From JBBDXA01 sp040902585 (GTDB lineage Bacteria; Planctomycetota; Phycisphaerae; Phycisphaerales; Phycisphaeraceae): a stretch of DNA of 32,570 bases. Location: contig JBBDXA010000113.1 in assembly GCA_040902585.1 (NCBI GenBank), positions 1 to 32,570 of the forward strand, written 5' to 3'. How positions within the stretch are numbered: position 1 is the first letter of the stretch; each line of letters opens with the position of its first letter. This document shows, piece by piece, positions 1 through 8,041 of this stretch. A model generated the notes under the pieces. It ran no database searches. It had not been told where the DNA came from and was given only the letters and a program-made list of their open reading frames with translations. Position numbers and translations under genes: made by a program.

Positions 1-68
1 ACTCGGCTAAGCCCGTATTGTGCACACGGAAGGGAACCCATTCACAACATCACCCAAGACTGAACACC

Positions 69-1061
69 ATGTACCCCGACCTCCTCACCCTCCTCGCCTC
101 CCGCGGCCTCGCCTCTCTGGCCGCGACCATCACGCCCCTCGCCGGCGGCGTGTCGAGCGATATTTATCTTGTCGAAGATGGGGACACACGCTTCGTTATC
201 AAACGGGCGTTGGCGAAACTGCGCGTGAAGGACGAATGGCTGGCCGACGTTTCTCGCAACCGCTACGAACAGGAATATATCGACTACGTCGCGGGCTTTC
301 TGCCTGAAGCTGTGCCGCGCATTCTGCATCGCGATATCGAACACGGCTTCTTCACGATGGAACACCTCGGCAAGGAATTCGCCAACTGGAAGGCGCTGAT
401 GCTCGGCGGCGTGTACGACTACGCTCACGCTGACCTGGCGGCGACAATCCTCGGCACGATCCACAAACATTCATGGAACGACGCGAAGGTCGCAGCCCGC
501 TTCGACACGACGGCCAACTTCACCCAGCTTCGCATCGACCCTTACCTTTACACGACGGGCGCGCGACACCTCGAACTCAAGGCGATGTTCGATGATGAAG
601 GGCAGCGACTGGCTGCGACGCGCATCTGTCTCGTGCATGGCGACTACAGCCCGAAGAACATCCTCATCAGCCCGGCGCGCATGGTGATTCTGGATTGCGA
701 AGTGGCGTGGTTCGGCGACCCGGCGTTTGATGTGGCGTTTCTGCTGAATCATCTGGTGCTTAAGAGTTTGTTGTTAGGTTCGCACCCGGAGCCCGTGATT
801 GAAATGGTGCATCACGCGTGGGCGAGTTATCTCAAGGCCCTCGCGCCGCCGATGCGGGCGGACCTGGAGCCGCGCGTGACGAAGCTGCTGATGATGCTGA
901 TGCTGGCGCGGATCGACGGTAAGTCACCAGTGGAGTATCTTTCGGATGTGCAGCGTGAGTTTGTGCGATCGTTCGTGACGAAGTTGCTGCCCGAGCAGCC
1001 GACGTTTCTCGCGCAGGTGCTGGCGAATTGGCACCGGGCGCTGGATGGGTTTGAAGGCTGA
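69..1061 (+). CDS. APH/choline-kinase-fold small-molecule phosphotransferase
   Basis: A 330-residue kinase-like protein of the aminoglycoside phosphotransferase (PF01636) fold. Visible motifs are a GGVSSDIY glycine-rich segment near residues 26-33, the likely ATP-contacting lysine in FVIKR (K45), the catalytic-loop signature HGDYSPKN (H190, D192, N197) and the metal-binding segment ILDCE (D209) followed by WFGDPAFDVAF. An in-frame start at 18 exists, but ATG 69 begins the domain directly. The family phosphorylates small alcohols such as aminoglycosides, choline, methylthioribose or sugars. The substrate here cannot be read from sequence. An atypical enolase follows 190 bp downstream on the same strand, so a shared phosphorylated intermediate is possible. 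This is not evidence of antibiotic resistance: the family is mostly metabolic. Confidence 0.85.
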   Translation: MYPDLLTLLASRGLASLAATITPLAGGVSSDIYLVEDGDTRFVIKRALAKLRVKDEWLADVSRNRYEQEYIDYVAGFLPEAVPRILHRDIEHGFFTMEHLGKEFANWKALMLGGVYDYAHADLAATILGTIHKHSWNDAKVAARFDTTANFTQLRIDPYLYTTGARHLELKAMFDDEGQRLAATRICLVHGDYSPKNILISPARMVILDCEVAWFGDPAFDVAFLLNHLVLKSLLLGSHPEPVIEMVHHAWASYLKALAPPMRADLEPRVTKLLMMLMLARIDGKSPVEYLSDVQREFVRSFVTKLLPEQPTFLAQVLANWHRALDGFEG

Positions 1062-1067
1062 GCACCT

Positions 1068-1231
1068 CTGACTCCCCTCCCTCTTAGGGAGGGCCCGGGG
1101 GAGGGTGAGGCGCACGCAGTACGTTGACCGCGAATACAAACCCTGCGTCGCGTTGATCGAACAATCCTCCGCTTCAGGATACTGTTTGCCCGACCCTCCC
1201 CTAACCCCTCCCTAGGAGGGAGGGGAATCAG
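1068..1231. repeat. BIME/MITE-like inverted repeat pair (CTCCCT/AGGGAG family)
   Basis: About 40 bp at 1068-1110 and about 40 bp at 1191-1231 are imperfect reverse complements. Each is itself a palindrome centred on CCCTCC(N)GGAGGG. The element starts seven bases after the stop of the kinase gene and fills most of the space before the enolase. A further half-copy lies at 28671-28710 and a looser relative at 31313-31346. Confidence 0.75.
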
Positions 1232-1251
1232 AGAATACCCCCTTCCACACC

Positions 1252-2550
1252 ATGCAAATCATCTCCATCGACGCTTACCAAATCTTCGACTCGCGCGGCA
1301 ACCCCACCGTCGAAGCCGTCGTCACTTTCGACTCCGGCCATCGCGGCACCGCTGCCGTGCCTTCGGGCGCATCCACCGGCCAGTACGAAGCCCTCGAACT
1401 CCGCGATGGAAACCCTAAACAGTTCCGCGGGAAGTCCGTTTTCAAAGCCATCGAGAACATCCGCGAGACCATCGCCCCGCACCTTCGCGGTCGCAACCTG
1501 CACTCGCAGAGCGAAATCGATCAGATCATGATCGACCTCGACGGCACGCCCAACAAATCAGACCTCGGCGCGAACGCGATCCTCGCCGTCTCGATGGCTG
1601 CGGCGAACGCCGGTGCCGCGGCCAGTGGCAAGGCGCTTTATGAATACCTCGGCCGCGACGAAGGCACACTCCTGCCCCTGCCCGAGATTCAGATCTTCGG
1701 CGGCGGCGCCCACGCCCAGCATCGCATCGATGTGCAGGACTTCATGATCATCGCAACCAGCGCGACCACCTACGAACAGACGCTGGAGATGACGCACAAT
1801 GTCTACCATGCCGCCCGCGATCTGATGCACGAACGCGGGAAGCTCCACGGCCTTGCCGATGAAGGCGGCTTCTGGCCTGACTTCAAGAGCAACGACGAAG
1901 TCTTCGCCACGCTTATCGAAGCCATCGAACGCGCGGGCTACGCGCCGGGCAAGGATGTGATGATCTCTCTCGATATCGCCGCGAGCGATCTTTACAAGGG
2001 CGGGATGTATCACTTCAAGAGCGAGGGCCGGTCGTTCACCAGCGATCAGTTCGCGAAGCTGATGATCGACTGGTGCGACCGTTACCCGATCATCTCGATC
2101 GAAGACCCGATGGCGGATACGGACTGGGACGGCTGGCGTGCGGTGCATGCCGCGCTGGGTTCGCGCGTGCAGCTTATCGGGGATGATCTTTTCACGACGA
2201 ACCTGCTGCGCATCGAACAGGGCATTCAACGGAACGTCGCGAATGCGGTGCTCATCAAGCTGAATCAGATCGGCACGGTGAGCGAAACAATCGCGGCGAT
2301 CCGCAGGACGCAGGAAGCGGGCTGGCTGCCGGTGGTCAGCGCACGAAGCGGCGAGACGGAGGACACTTTTGTTGCGCACCTGGCGGTGGCGACGAACGCG
2401 GGGCAGTTGAAGGTCGGCTCCTTCGCGCGCAGCGAGCGCATGGCGAAGTGGAATGAGGTGTTGCGCATCGCGCGAAGGCTGGGCAGGGAGGCGCGATTTG
2501 AAGGGGCGAAGATCTTTGATCGGTTGTTTACCGGACGGCCAACGAAGTAA
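1252..2550 (+). CDS. Enolase paralogue with altered active site
   Basis: A 432-residue protein that aligns over its whole length with enolase (2-phosphoglycerate to PEP in glycolysis). Retained features are the N-terminal DSRGNPTVE and SGAST loop, H154 in GGAHA, E204 in ADEGGF, metal ligands D241, E284 and D311, K336 in LIKLNQIGT, K387 and the ARSER motif. Two conserved catalytic positions differ: the usual QEFM glutamate (yeast E168) is D163, and the SHRSGETED histidine (yeast H373) is A364. The usual motif around MNIINGGAH is replaced by EIQIFGGGAH. These changes, and the upstream APH-fold kinase, suggest a paralogue acting on another phosphorylated acid. Residual glycolytic enolase activity cannot be excluded, so I withhold the symbol eno. 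Confidence 0.85.
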   Translation: MQIISIDAYQIFDSRGNPTVEAVVTFDSGHRGTAAVPSGASTGQYEALELRDGNPKQFRGKSVFKAIENIRETIAPHLRGRNLHSQSEIDQIMIDLDGTPNKSDLGANAILAVSMAAANAGAAASGKALYEYLGRDEGTLLPLPEIQIFGGGAHAQHRIDVQDFMIIATSATTYEQTLEMTHNVYHAARDLMHERGKLHGLADEGGFWPDFKSNDEVFATLIEAIERAGYAPGKDVMISLDIAASDLYKGGMYHFKSEGRSFTSDQFAKLMIDWCDRYPIISIEDPMADTDWDGWRAVHAALGSRVQLIGDDLFTTNLLRIEQGIQRNVANAVLIKLNQIGTVSETIAAIRRTQEAGWLPVVSARSGETEDTFVAHLAVATNAGQLKVGSFARSERMAKWNEVLRIARRLGREARFEGAKIFDRLFTGRPTK

Positions 2551-2573
2551 TTGCCTGATTTAGGGCGAATCCA

Positions 2574-3443
2574 ATGGGCTTCCACATTCCCAATGTTCTG
2601 TGCCTCGAAGACGCAGTCTGGATCGCCGTTGAGCGAACTGGCGTGCGCGCTTACGACTTTGATTTTGAGTCTTTCTTCTCTACAAGACACCTGTTTCGTC
2701 CGCAGGGGACAATCCAAGCCATCGCTCGCATGGGCGCTGCTGACGACTACGGATAGCGATTCAATTCGTTGCGAGAGGTCGGCATTGAGTTAATTCACGC
2801 GCCCGACACGTATGCACTGACGAGCAATCTACCCAACTGGTATCCGCTCCTGAAAGATGTGACCCCTCGCAGTATCTGGTTCGAGGATTACCCAACTATC
2901 GCTCAGGTTGAAGCATTCGCAAGTTGGCCTATCTTCGTCAAGGGCGAACGTCAAACAAACCGCCACCGAACGGATCAGTGCGTCATTGAAAGCCCTGATC
3001 ACTTCCTTCAACTGCGGACCGCGTGGGTGAACGAACCAGTCCTCGCGTGGCAACGCGTCGTTTGTCGCGAGTTCGTACCGCTTCGACGAGTGGTGAAGGA
3101 TTCAAGCAAGCAACTCGCGGGAAGCTTTGAGTTCCGCTGTTTTTGCTGGCGCGGTGAGTGCGTCGGGCTGGGGCCTTATTGGACGAGCGAATGTTATTCC
3201 CTTACCGAGGACGAACGCGAGAAGGTCATCAACTTGGCGCAGATCGTGGCTGGCAGAATTGATGCAATCTTCTTGGTCGTAGACATTGCCCAGGCTGAAT
3301 CGGGTGATTGGATCGTCATTGAAATCAACGACGCCCAGGATTCCGGGTACGCCGGCGTTGCGCCTTTACCGTTGTGGAGGCGGATCATAGACATCGAGTT
3401 ATCTCACCCGCGGGAAGTCACTTTGCCACGTGATGCACCGTGA
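2574..3443 (+). pseudogene. R2K-clade ATP-grasp protein interrupted by one in-frame TAG
   Basis: Two pieces in the same frame, 2574-2756 (60 residues) and 2757-3443, are separated only by TAG at 2754-2756. Together they give about 289 residues, the size of a complete R2K clade ATP-grasp protein (PF14243-like). Recognisable segments lie after the stop: LPNWYPLL and TPRSIW, FVKGERQ (nucleotide-binding lysine), VCREFVPL, FEFRCF and the metal-binding EINDAQDSGYAG. The segment spanning the stop matches the family's N-terminal region, so the TAG most simply replaces a sense codon. A TTG at 2769 could restart a shortened product. The ATG lies 24 bases after the enolase stop. The region appears less GC-rich than its neighbours, consistent with acquisition. 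R2K ATP-grasps ligate or modify peptides and often occur in phage or conflict-system settings. The 3' end overlaps the convergent gene. Confidence 0.7.
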
Positions 3444-5835
3444 TGAACACCTCGTGCTTCACCGTCTCGCCCTTCTCGCTTTCCAGATTCATCTTGATCA
3501 TCATCTGCATCGCCGGCTTCATGTCCTTGATTTCGAGGAAGACATTCTTGCCGTCCTTCGACAGTGATGCCTGGGCGATCTTCACTTCATCGCGCCCCTG
3601 CTTCTTCGGATCGGCGAGAGTGACTTCGGGGGAGCCGTATTTTTCGCTGTAAATGTAGTTCCAGCGCTGGACCTGGTAACTCGATTCGTCTTCGGCCAGT
3701 TCACGATCCATCGCATCGGAGAAGGTGAGGACCAGGCCGTTGCTCTGAGCAGTGACGTGAACGGGCATGTTCAGCGGCTTACCCGTGTAGCGCACGCGGA
3801 AGAACCCGGAGTCCAGCGCCCCGCGTGTCTGCCAGCCTTTCAAGCCGGCGAGATAGAGTTGCCCGTCGCGCGGGTTGAAGCGCGTGCGCATGATGCCGCT
3901 GCTGAAGGAGAGCGGAAACTCCACCACACCGCCCTGCACCACGCCTTCGACTTCCTCGTACATGACGAGATAGAGACGACACTGGCCGTAGGAAGTGCCC
4001 AGCCACGCGCCCTGAAGCGGGCCCCAGCGGCCCTTGGCATCGTCGAAGACCGGCGGCACCTGCACCAGATCGCCCGGCGAATTATCAAAACCCTTGGGCA
4101 GCCAGCACACCGGCGGCTTGTAGTCGGGCACCGGCACACCCGGGGGACGCTGCGCGTGCGGCTTGTACCCCACGTAATCCCCCTGCTTCAGAAAATCGAT
4201 CCGCGATGCGGGCGTCCAGTTGCCTTCCTGATCGGCACAGGCGATCACTTCTCCCAGCGCGCCAGCGCCGATGCCCAGCCCGTTCGCCGAGCGCAGGCCG
4301 GTGGCGAAGACTTCCAGTTTCGAACCATCGGCACTGATGCGATGGATGCAGCCATGTTGCGGGATGTTGTCCGGCGCGCGGTTGCCGTTGCGGATGGTAT
4401 AAAAATTGCCCTTCGAATCGGTGGACAGGCAGAGCGTGTAGGCACGCGGGTAGGTGATGCCATCGTTGTTGAAGTTCTCGTAGAAGTCCGCTTCGCCGTC
4501 GGCGTTCAGATCGGTAAGGCGCGAGAGCTGGTCGTAGCCGATGACGAAGATTTCATCGTTGCGAATGACCAGCCCGAGCGGTTCGTAGAGGCCGGACGCG
4601 AACCGTTTCCAGGAGAGTTTCCCAAGCGACTCGTCGATGCCTGAAACGATCCACACATCGCCGTTCCAGGTGGAGATCGCTGCCCGTCTGCCATCGGCGA
4701 AGAAATCAAAACCCACGGGGCGCATCCAGGCGTTCCAAGGATTCTCCTCCGGGCACTTGAGCGTATCAACGACGTACGCGCCCTTCGCTTTGCCGAGCGA
4801 GCCTTGCGTAGTGACTTCATTCTTCCATCGCGCGGGGCCGCCTTGGGTCAAGGCCACACAATCTGGCAGCTTCGCTTCGCTGCCGAGGAACGCTTCCACT
4901 TCCAGATGCACCGCCAGTTCATCGAGGCCCTGGTTCAGTTCCACGCTGGTAAACCGCACCTGAAACTTGCAGGGTGTTGCCTTCGCCGGGATGTGAAGCG
5001 TGACGCGGTTGCCTTCGATGAGTTTCCACATCGCACCTTCGGGCAGGGCTGCGCCGCCAACAAAGGTCTTGGTGACCATCTTGTTCTGCTCAGAGGTCAG
5101 CAGGGCAAGGTGATTGCCTGCCGGGCTGTGATCGGCTTCGACTTCATTTGAACCCAGGCCGAGCTTGAAGAGCCGGCCCTTGGCCTTCTCGCTTTCGCAG
5201 ATGACCAGAGCCAGATCGCCGGCGGACTTGCCTACATCAAAGCTGCGTGTGAAGACGCGGGCGCTTTTGAGATCGATTAGGCCGGGCAGTTCGTGGATGG
5301 TGCTGTCGCCGACGGTGTATTTGATGACCACGCTGTCGCCGTGACGGTAGTAGCCTTTGTAATGCGACCATGTCTTGGGCAGCGGGCCCAGCGCGAACTT
5401 GCGTGGATCGGTCCAGGTGCCGTTCGTCGGATTGGCCCAGCCGGGCTGCACCGATGTGGCGATGACCTGCCTGCCTTCGACATGGGCATCATCATTGCCT
5501 TTGTAGGACGTGTGATTGGTCTTAGAAAGATCGATCCAGCCGCCTGTCCCCGCGCTCCCGATCGTGCCGGCCGCGACGCGCATGAGATCGGTGTCGTAGA
5601 TGAGAGCCGCATCGCCCCTCTCGCCGAGGCGAACCGCCAGACCTTTATAGGCGATATTCTTCGCCGGCCAGTTGGCACGGATGGTATGGGCAATCACCGG
5701 ACCGTAGTCCATGTACTCATAGGTGCCCAGCTTTTGCGGGCGCGGCGGAACGGGCGCGTCCTCCCCGATGGCGATCGAAGTGAACCCTCCCACCGCCATG
5801 GCGAGCAACAGAATCCGGTTAAGTCGAGTGCGCAT
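3418..5835 (-). CDS. Secreted DUF6797-like beta-propeller protein
   Basis: An 805-residue protein with an N-terminal signal sequence (RTRLNRILLLAMAVGG through ASIAIGE-like region). The N-terminal half, about residues 35-330, resembles the DUF6797 domain common in Planctomycetes and Verrucomicrobia (EYMDYGP, YKGLAVRLG, GWIDLSKTNHTS). The middle, from FFADGRRAAISTWNGDVW to GWQTRGALDSGF, is a six-bladed propeller of the glucose/sorbosone dehydrogenase type. A short beta domain with SNGLVLTFSDAMDRE closes the protein. No CxxCH haem motif is present, although some relatives carry fused cytochromes. The start is placed at 5835 because the signal peptide begins there and a -10-like hexamer sits just upstream. 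Probable role: periplasmic or surface handling of carbohydrates. The substrate is unknown. Confidence 0.75.
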   Translation of the reverse strand: MRTRLNRILLLAMAVGGFTSIAIGEDAPVPPRPQKLGTYEYMDYGPVIAHTIRANWPAKNIAYKGLAVRLGERGDAALIYDTDLMRVAAGTIGSAGTGGWIDLSKTNHTSYKGNDDAHVEGRQVIATSVQPGWANPTNGTWTDPRKFALGPLPKTWSHYKGYYRHGDSVVIKYTVGDSTIHELPGLIDLKSARVFTRSFDVGKSAGDLALVICESEKAKGRLFKLGLGSNEVEADHSPAGNHLALLTSEQNKMVTKTFVGGAALPEGAMWKLIEGNRVTLHIPAKATPCKFQVRFTSVELNQGLDELAVHLEVEAFLGSEAKLPDCVALTQGGPARWKNEVTTQGSLGKAKGAYVVDTLKCPEENPWNAWMRPVGFDFFADGRRAAISTWNGDVWIVSGIDESLGKLSWKRFASGLYEPLGLVIRNDEIFVIGYDQLSRLTDLNADGEADFYENFNNDGITYPRAYTLCLSTDSKGNFYTIRNGNRAPDNIPQHGCIHRISADGSKLEVFATGLRSANGLGIGAGALGEVIACADQEGNWTPASRIDFLKQGDYVGYKPHAQRPPGVPVPDYKPPVCWLPKGFDNSPGDLVQVPPVFDDAKGRWGPLQGAWLGTSYGQCRLYLVMYEEVEGVVQGGVVEFPLSFSSGIMRTRFNPRDGQLYLAGLKGWQTRGALDSGFFRVRYTGKPLNMPVHVTAQSNGLVLTFSDAMDRELAEDESSYQVQRWNYIYSEKYGSPEVTLADPKKQGRDEVKIAQASLSKDGKNVFLEIKDMKPAMQMMIKMNLESEKGETVKHEVFITVHHVAK

Positions 5836-5841
5836 CTCCGC

Positions 5842-5847
5842 ATGGTA
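5842..5847 (-). promoter_or_regulatory. -10-like hexamer of a putative leaderless promoter
   Basis: On the minus strand TACCAT ends 6 bases before the ATG at 5835. The GGAG next to the ATG is too close to act as a Shine-Dalgarno sequence. Confidence 0.4.
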
Positions 5848-5993
5848 ACGCAGTGACGCGCGAATCGAGCCTTTGATATTGATACGAGCCGCGCCCGTCA
5901 GGAAGCGGTCCGGGGACGCGAAACAAGGCCGCAAACCGCTTCCTTACGGTCGTGGCTCGTTGATGAAACGGTCAGGCATTCTGAAGCACTACC

Positions 5994-6710
5994 CTATCGC
6001 CGAGGCGGTTCCAGTGCGATGCGGTCCGCGAGTTGAATGAAATCATCGAGCCGGTCGCCGATGAGAGCGTTGTTCTCGCTCTGAATCGCCTCTTCCAGCG
6101 CGGTCAACGGTTCGACGAGCTGCGCGAAGCCCACCTTGGCGGCATTGTCCTTCAGCCAGACCGCGTGCCACTTCAGCTCCTTCATGTTCATCGAGGCGAG
6201 CGTGCTCTGCATCTTCTCGATCCGGGTGCGGGCATGGCTGATGTACTCGCGGATCAACTCGCGATTGTCGCCTTCATGCAGGGAGAGGGTGGACAGGATC
6301 GCCGGCGGCGAGATGCGGGTCATCGTGGCCGCGCCGCCTTCGCCGGGCTCTTCTTCAAGATGAGGATCGTGATCGAGGACCGCACCAGGCGCGGCGGCGA
6401 GCCTGGTGGAAGTTCGGCGCACCGGTGACGGACGTCTGCGCGACGGTGCCGGACTGCTGCGCGCGTCGCTTAACGTCGATATCGTGGGCTTTGCAGGCAT
6501 CGGCGCAGGCGCGACCGCAGAGACAGGCCCAGCCTCCGGCAATGCTTGAGCCACAATCAGCCCCGGCACCGCCAGCAGGTCACGCAGTTGCCGCAGCGTC
6601 AGCTCCATTTGAATGATCTGGAGCTTCGCTTCCTCGAGCTGCGACTCGATGCGGATGCGCGCCAGCTTTTCGCGCTGCAACTGGAGTTCGAGGGGTTCGG
6701 GGAGCGACAT
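5994..6710 (-). CDS. Coiled-coil protein with degenerate Hpt-like C-terminal domain
   Basis: 238 residues in three parts. Residues 1-45 are a charged heptad-like coiled coil (LQLQREKLARIRIESQLEEAK). Residues 55-135 are a Pro/Ala/Ser-rich linker. Residues 140-235 form a helical bundle resembling an Hpt phosphotransfer domain. In Hpt domains the phosphorylated histidine lies in AHxLKG; the equivalent segment here is AVWLKDNAAKVG, with valine at V184. A histidine lies two positions earlier (H182) but off register. LVEPLTALEEA matches the Hpt helix that follows. The protein may be a non-phosphorylatable docking module of a signalling pathway. No kinase or response regulator lies nearby. The Hpt assignment is by motif only. 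Confidence 0.6.
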   Translation of the reverse strand: MSLPEPLELQLQREKLARIRIESQLEEAKLQIIQMELTLRQLRDLLAVPGLIVAQALPEAGPVSAVAPAPMPAKPTISTLSDARSSPAPSRRRPSPVRRTSTRLAAAPGAVLDHDPHLEEEPGEGGAATMTRISPPAILSTLSLHEGDNRELIREYISHARTRIEKMQSTLASMNMKELKWHAVWLKDNAAKVGFAQLVEPLTALEEAIQSENNALIGDRLDDFIQLADRIALEPPRR

Positions 6711-7024
6711 CGGAATGGTTCTCGCTGAGGCGGCAAAGCCTCCTGAACGCGGCCGGGGCGCAGGAGCATTCCTGGATCAACGCCGGCCTTGCGGTGAAAA
6801 GCTTTCACATGAAACGTACGATTTCGCGCCCTGTCGCCGCAGGCCTCACGCCTGAATTGGTAGACAACCCCGTTTTCGTTACCGGCAGGACCGGATTAGC
6901 CGATATAACCGATTCCCGCAGTCACGATCCTTGTCGCTCGACGTCTCGTATCAAGTCACCGCCCGGCCAGTGTGGCCCTGGCAATCGCATTGTCACGCAC
7001 ACTCATCACCAAGAACGACCCATC
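6711..7024. other. Divergent intergenic region with small dyad
   Basis: This 314-bp stretch separates the Hpt-like gene (minus) from the DUF6263-like gene (plus) and presumably holds both promoters. The one structure I see is GTGAAA-AGC-TTTCAC at 6794-6808, a 6-bp dyad that could be a repressor site. No small gene or RNA is recognised. Confidence 0.3.
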
Positions 7025-7903
7025 ATGAAGGCATACCTCCTCCCCGCGTGCATCCTGCTCGGCTTCATTACCGTAGCCATCGCCCAGAACGAAGCGCCCA
7101 AGCCCCGTGGCGAGAAGATCACTCTCAAGTTGAATCTGCCCAAAGGCGAGAAGCGAACGCTCAGCAGCGAGATGGAAATGAAACGGTCCATGACCGCCGC
7201 GGGCCAGGTATTTGACGTCAGCATGAAGATGGGCACCACGATGTCCGTGGTGTGCCTCGATGTGGATACCGACGGACTGCACACACTGACGCTGAGCTAT
7301 GACAAGCTGCGGCTGGCGATGCTCATGGGCGGCGTACCGCTGGTGGATTACGATTCCACGCGTGCTGAAAATGTTCCGAATCCCGTCACCGCGGCCATTG
7401 CAGCGCTCGTCGCCGGCGAACTGACTCTGAAGATGAAACCCGATGGCAGCACAACCAGCGTCGAAGGCGTCGATGCAATCGCCGAGAAGGCTGCGGGGAA
7501 CGTTGCCGGTTTGAACATCGACCAGCTCAAAACCCAGATCAGGGCAATGGTCAAGTCGTTCGAGCAGATGGGCGGTGCGTATCCGAAAGTGCCCGTGGAC
7601 ATCGGTGACTCATGGATCAGCGAGATGGAGATGACCACCGACCCGAACCTGCCCATGAAGATCAAGGCGACGTACACGCTCCACAACCGCAAGGATGGCG
7701 TGGCGATCATCAAGCTCGACGGCACCATCACCAGCCAGGCCGACCTCAAGGGCAGCGTGAAGGGCGACATGCACATGGACGAGAAGACCGGCTGGATTAC
7801 GGGTGGCGAAATGGCGATCACGCTCGCCGGCAAGGTTGTTGATCCGACGGCCGGCCCCGTTCAGGTCGATATGACCAGCACGGTGAAGATAACCGGTAAG
7901 TAA
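7025..7903 (+). CDS. Secreted DUF6263-like protein of unknown function
   Basis: 292 residues beginning MKAYLLPACILLGFITVAIAQ, a clear signal peptide with cleavage near AIAQ. The mature protein alternates beta strands rich in Lys, Met and Thr (KMGTTMSVVCLDVD, TLTLSYDKL, GDSWISEMEMT, KVDPTAGPVQVD-like end). This pattern fits DUF6263-type periplasmic proteins of Planctomycetes, seen as an antiparallel beta array with no catalytic motif. ATG 7025 is chosen over the longer frame because it begins the signal peptide; no strong ribosome-binding site precedes it. A terminator-like hairpin follows 40 bp after the stop, so the gene appears monocistronic. The family assignment is by general pattern and may be wrong. 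Secretion is well supported. Confidence 0.65.
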   Translation: MKAYLLPACILLGFITVAIAQNEAPKPRGEKITLKLNLPKGEKRTLSSEMEMKRSMTAAGQVFDVSMKMGTTMSVVCLDVDTDGLHTLTLSYDKLRLAMLMGGVPLVDYDSTRAENVPNPVTAAIAALVAGELTLKMKPDGSTTSVEGVDAIAEKAAGNVAGLNIDQLKTQIRAMVKSFEQMGGAYPKVPVDIGDSWISEMEMTTDPNLPMKIKATYTLHNRKDGVAIIKLDGTITSQADLKGSVKGDMHMDEKTGWITGGEMAITLAGKVVDPTAGPVQVDMTSTVKITGK

Positions 7904-7942
7904 TACGCCGGCCGATGCGGCAATCAATGAGGACTTACAGGC

Positions 7943-7969
7943 CAGGTGCGTCACGCGCCTGCCTTTTTT
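7943..7969 (+). terminator. Rho-independent terminator
   Basis: CAGGTGCG pairs with CGCGCCTG (8 bp, one G-U) around a TCA loop, followed by CC and six T. It lies 40 bp after the stop of the secreted gene ending at 7903. Confidence 0.75.
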
Positions 7970-8041
7970 CATTTGCAGCCATCGGCATCGACGCGCGGCG
8001 TGATACGCTGGTGGCCGTTCTCATTCATCACGGAGGCCGTC

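Noticed and set aside
69..1061. Aminoglycoside resistance gene
   Set aside because: Only the general kinase motifs are shared. The context is metabolic and no resistance-specific signature is visible.
3757..4644. 295-codon plus-strand frame
   Set aside because: Antisense shadow of the DUF6797-like gene, with Arg/Ala-rich composition and no start context.
6840..6900. GAATTGGTAGAC resembling a tRNA-Leu D loop
   Set aside because: No anticodon arm, T arm or acceptor stem can be built around it.
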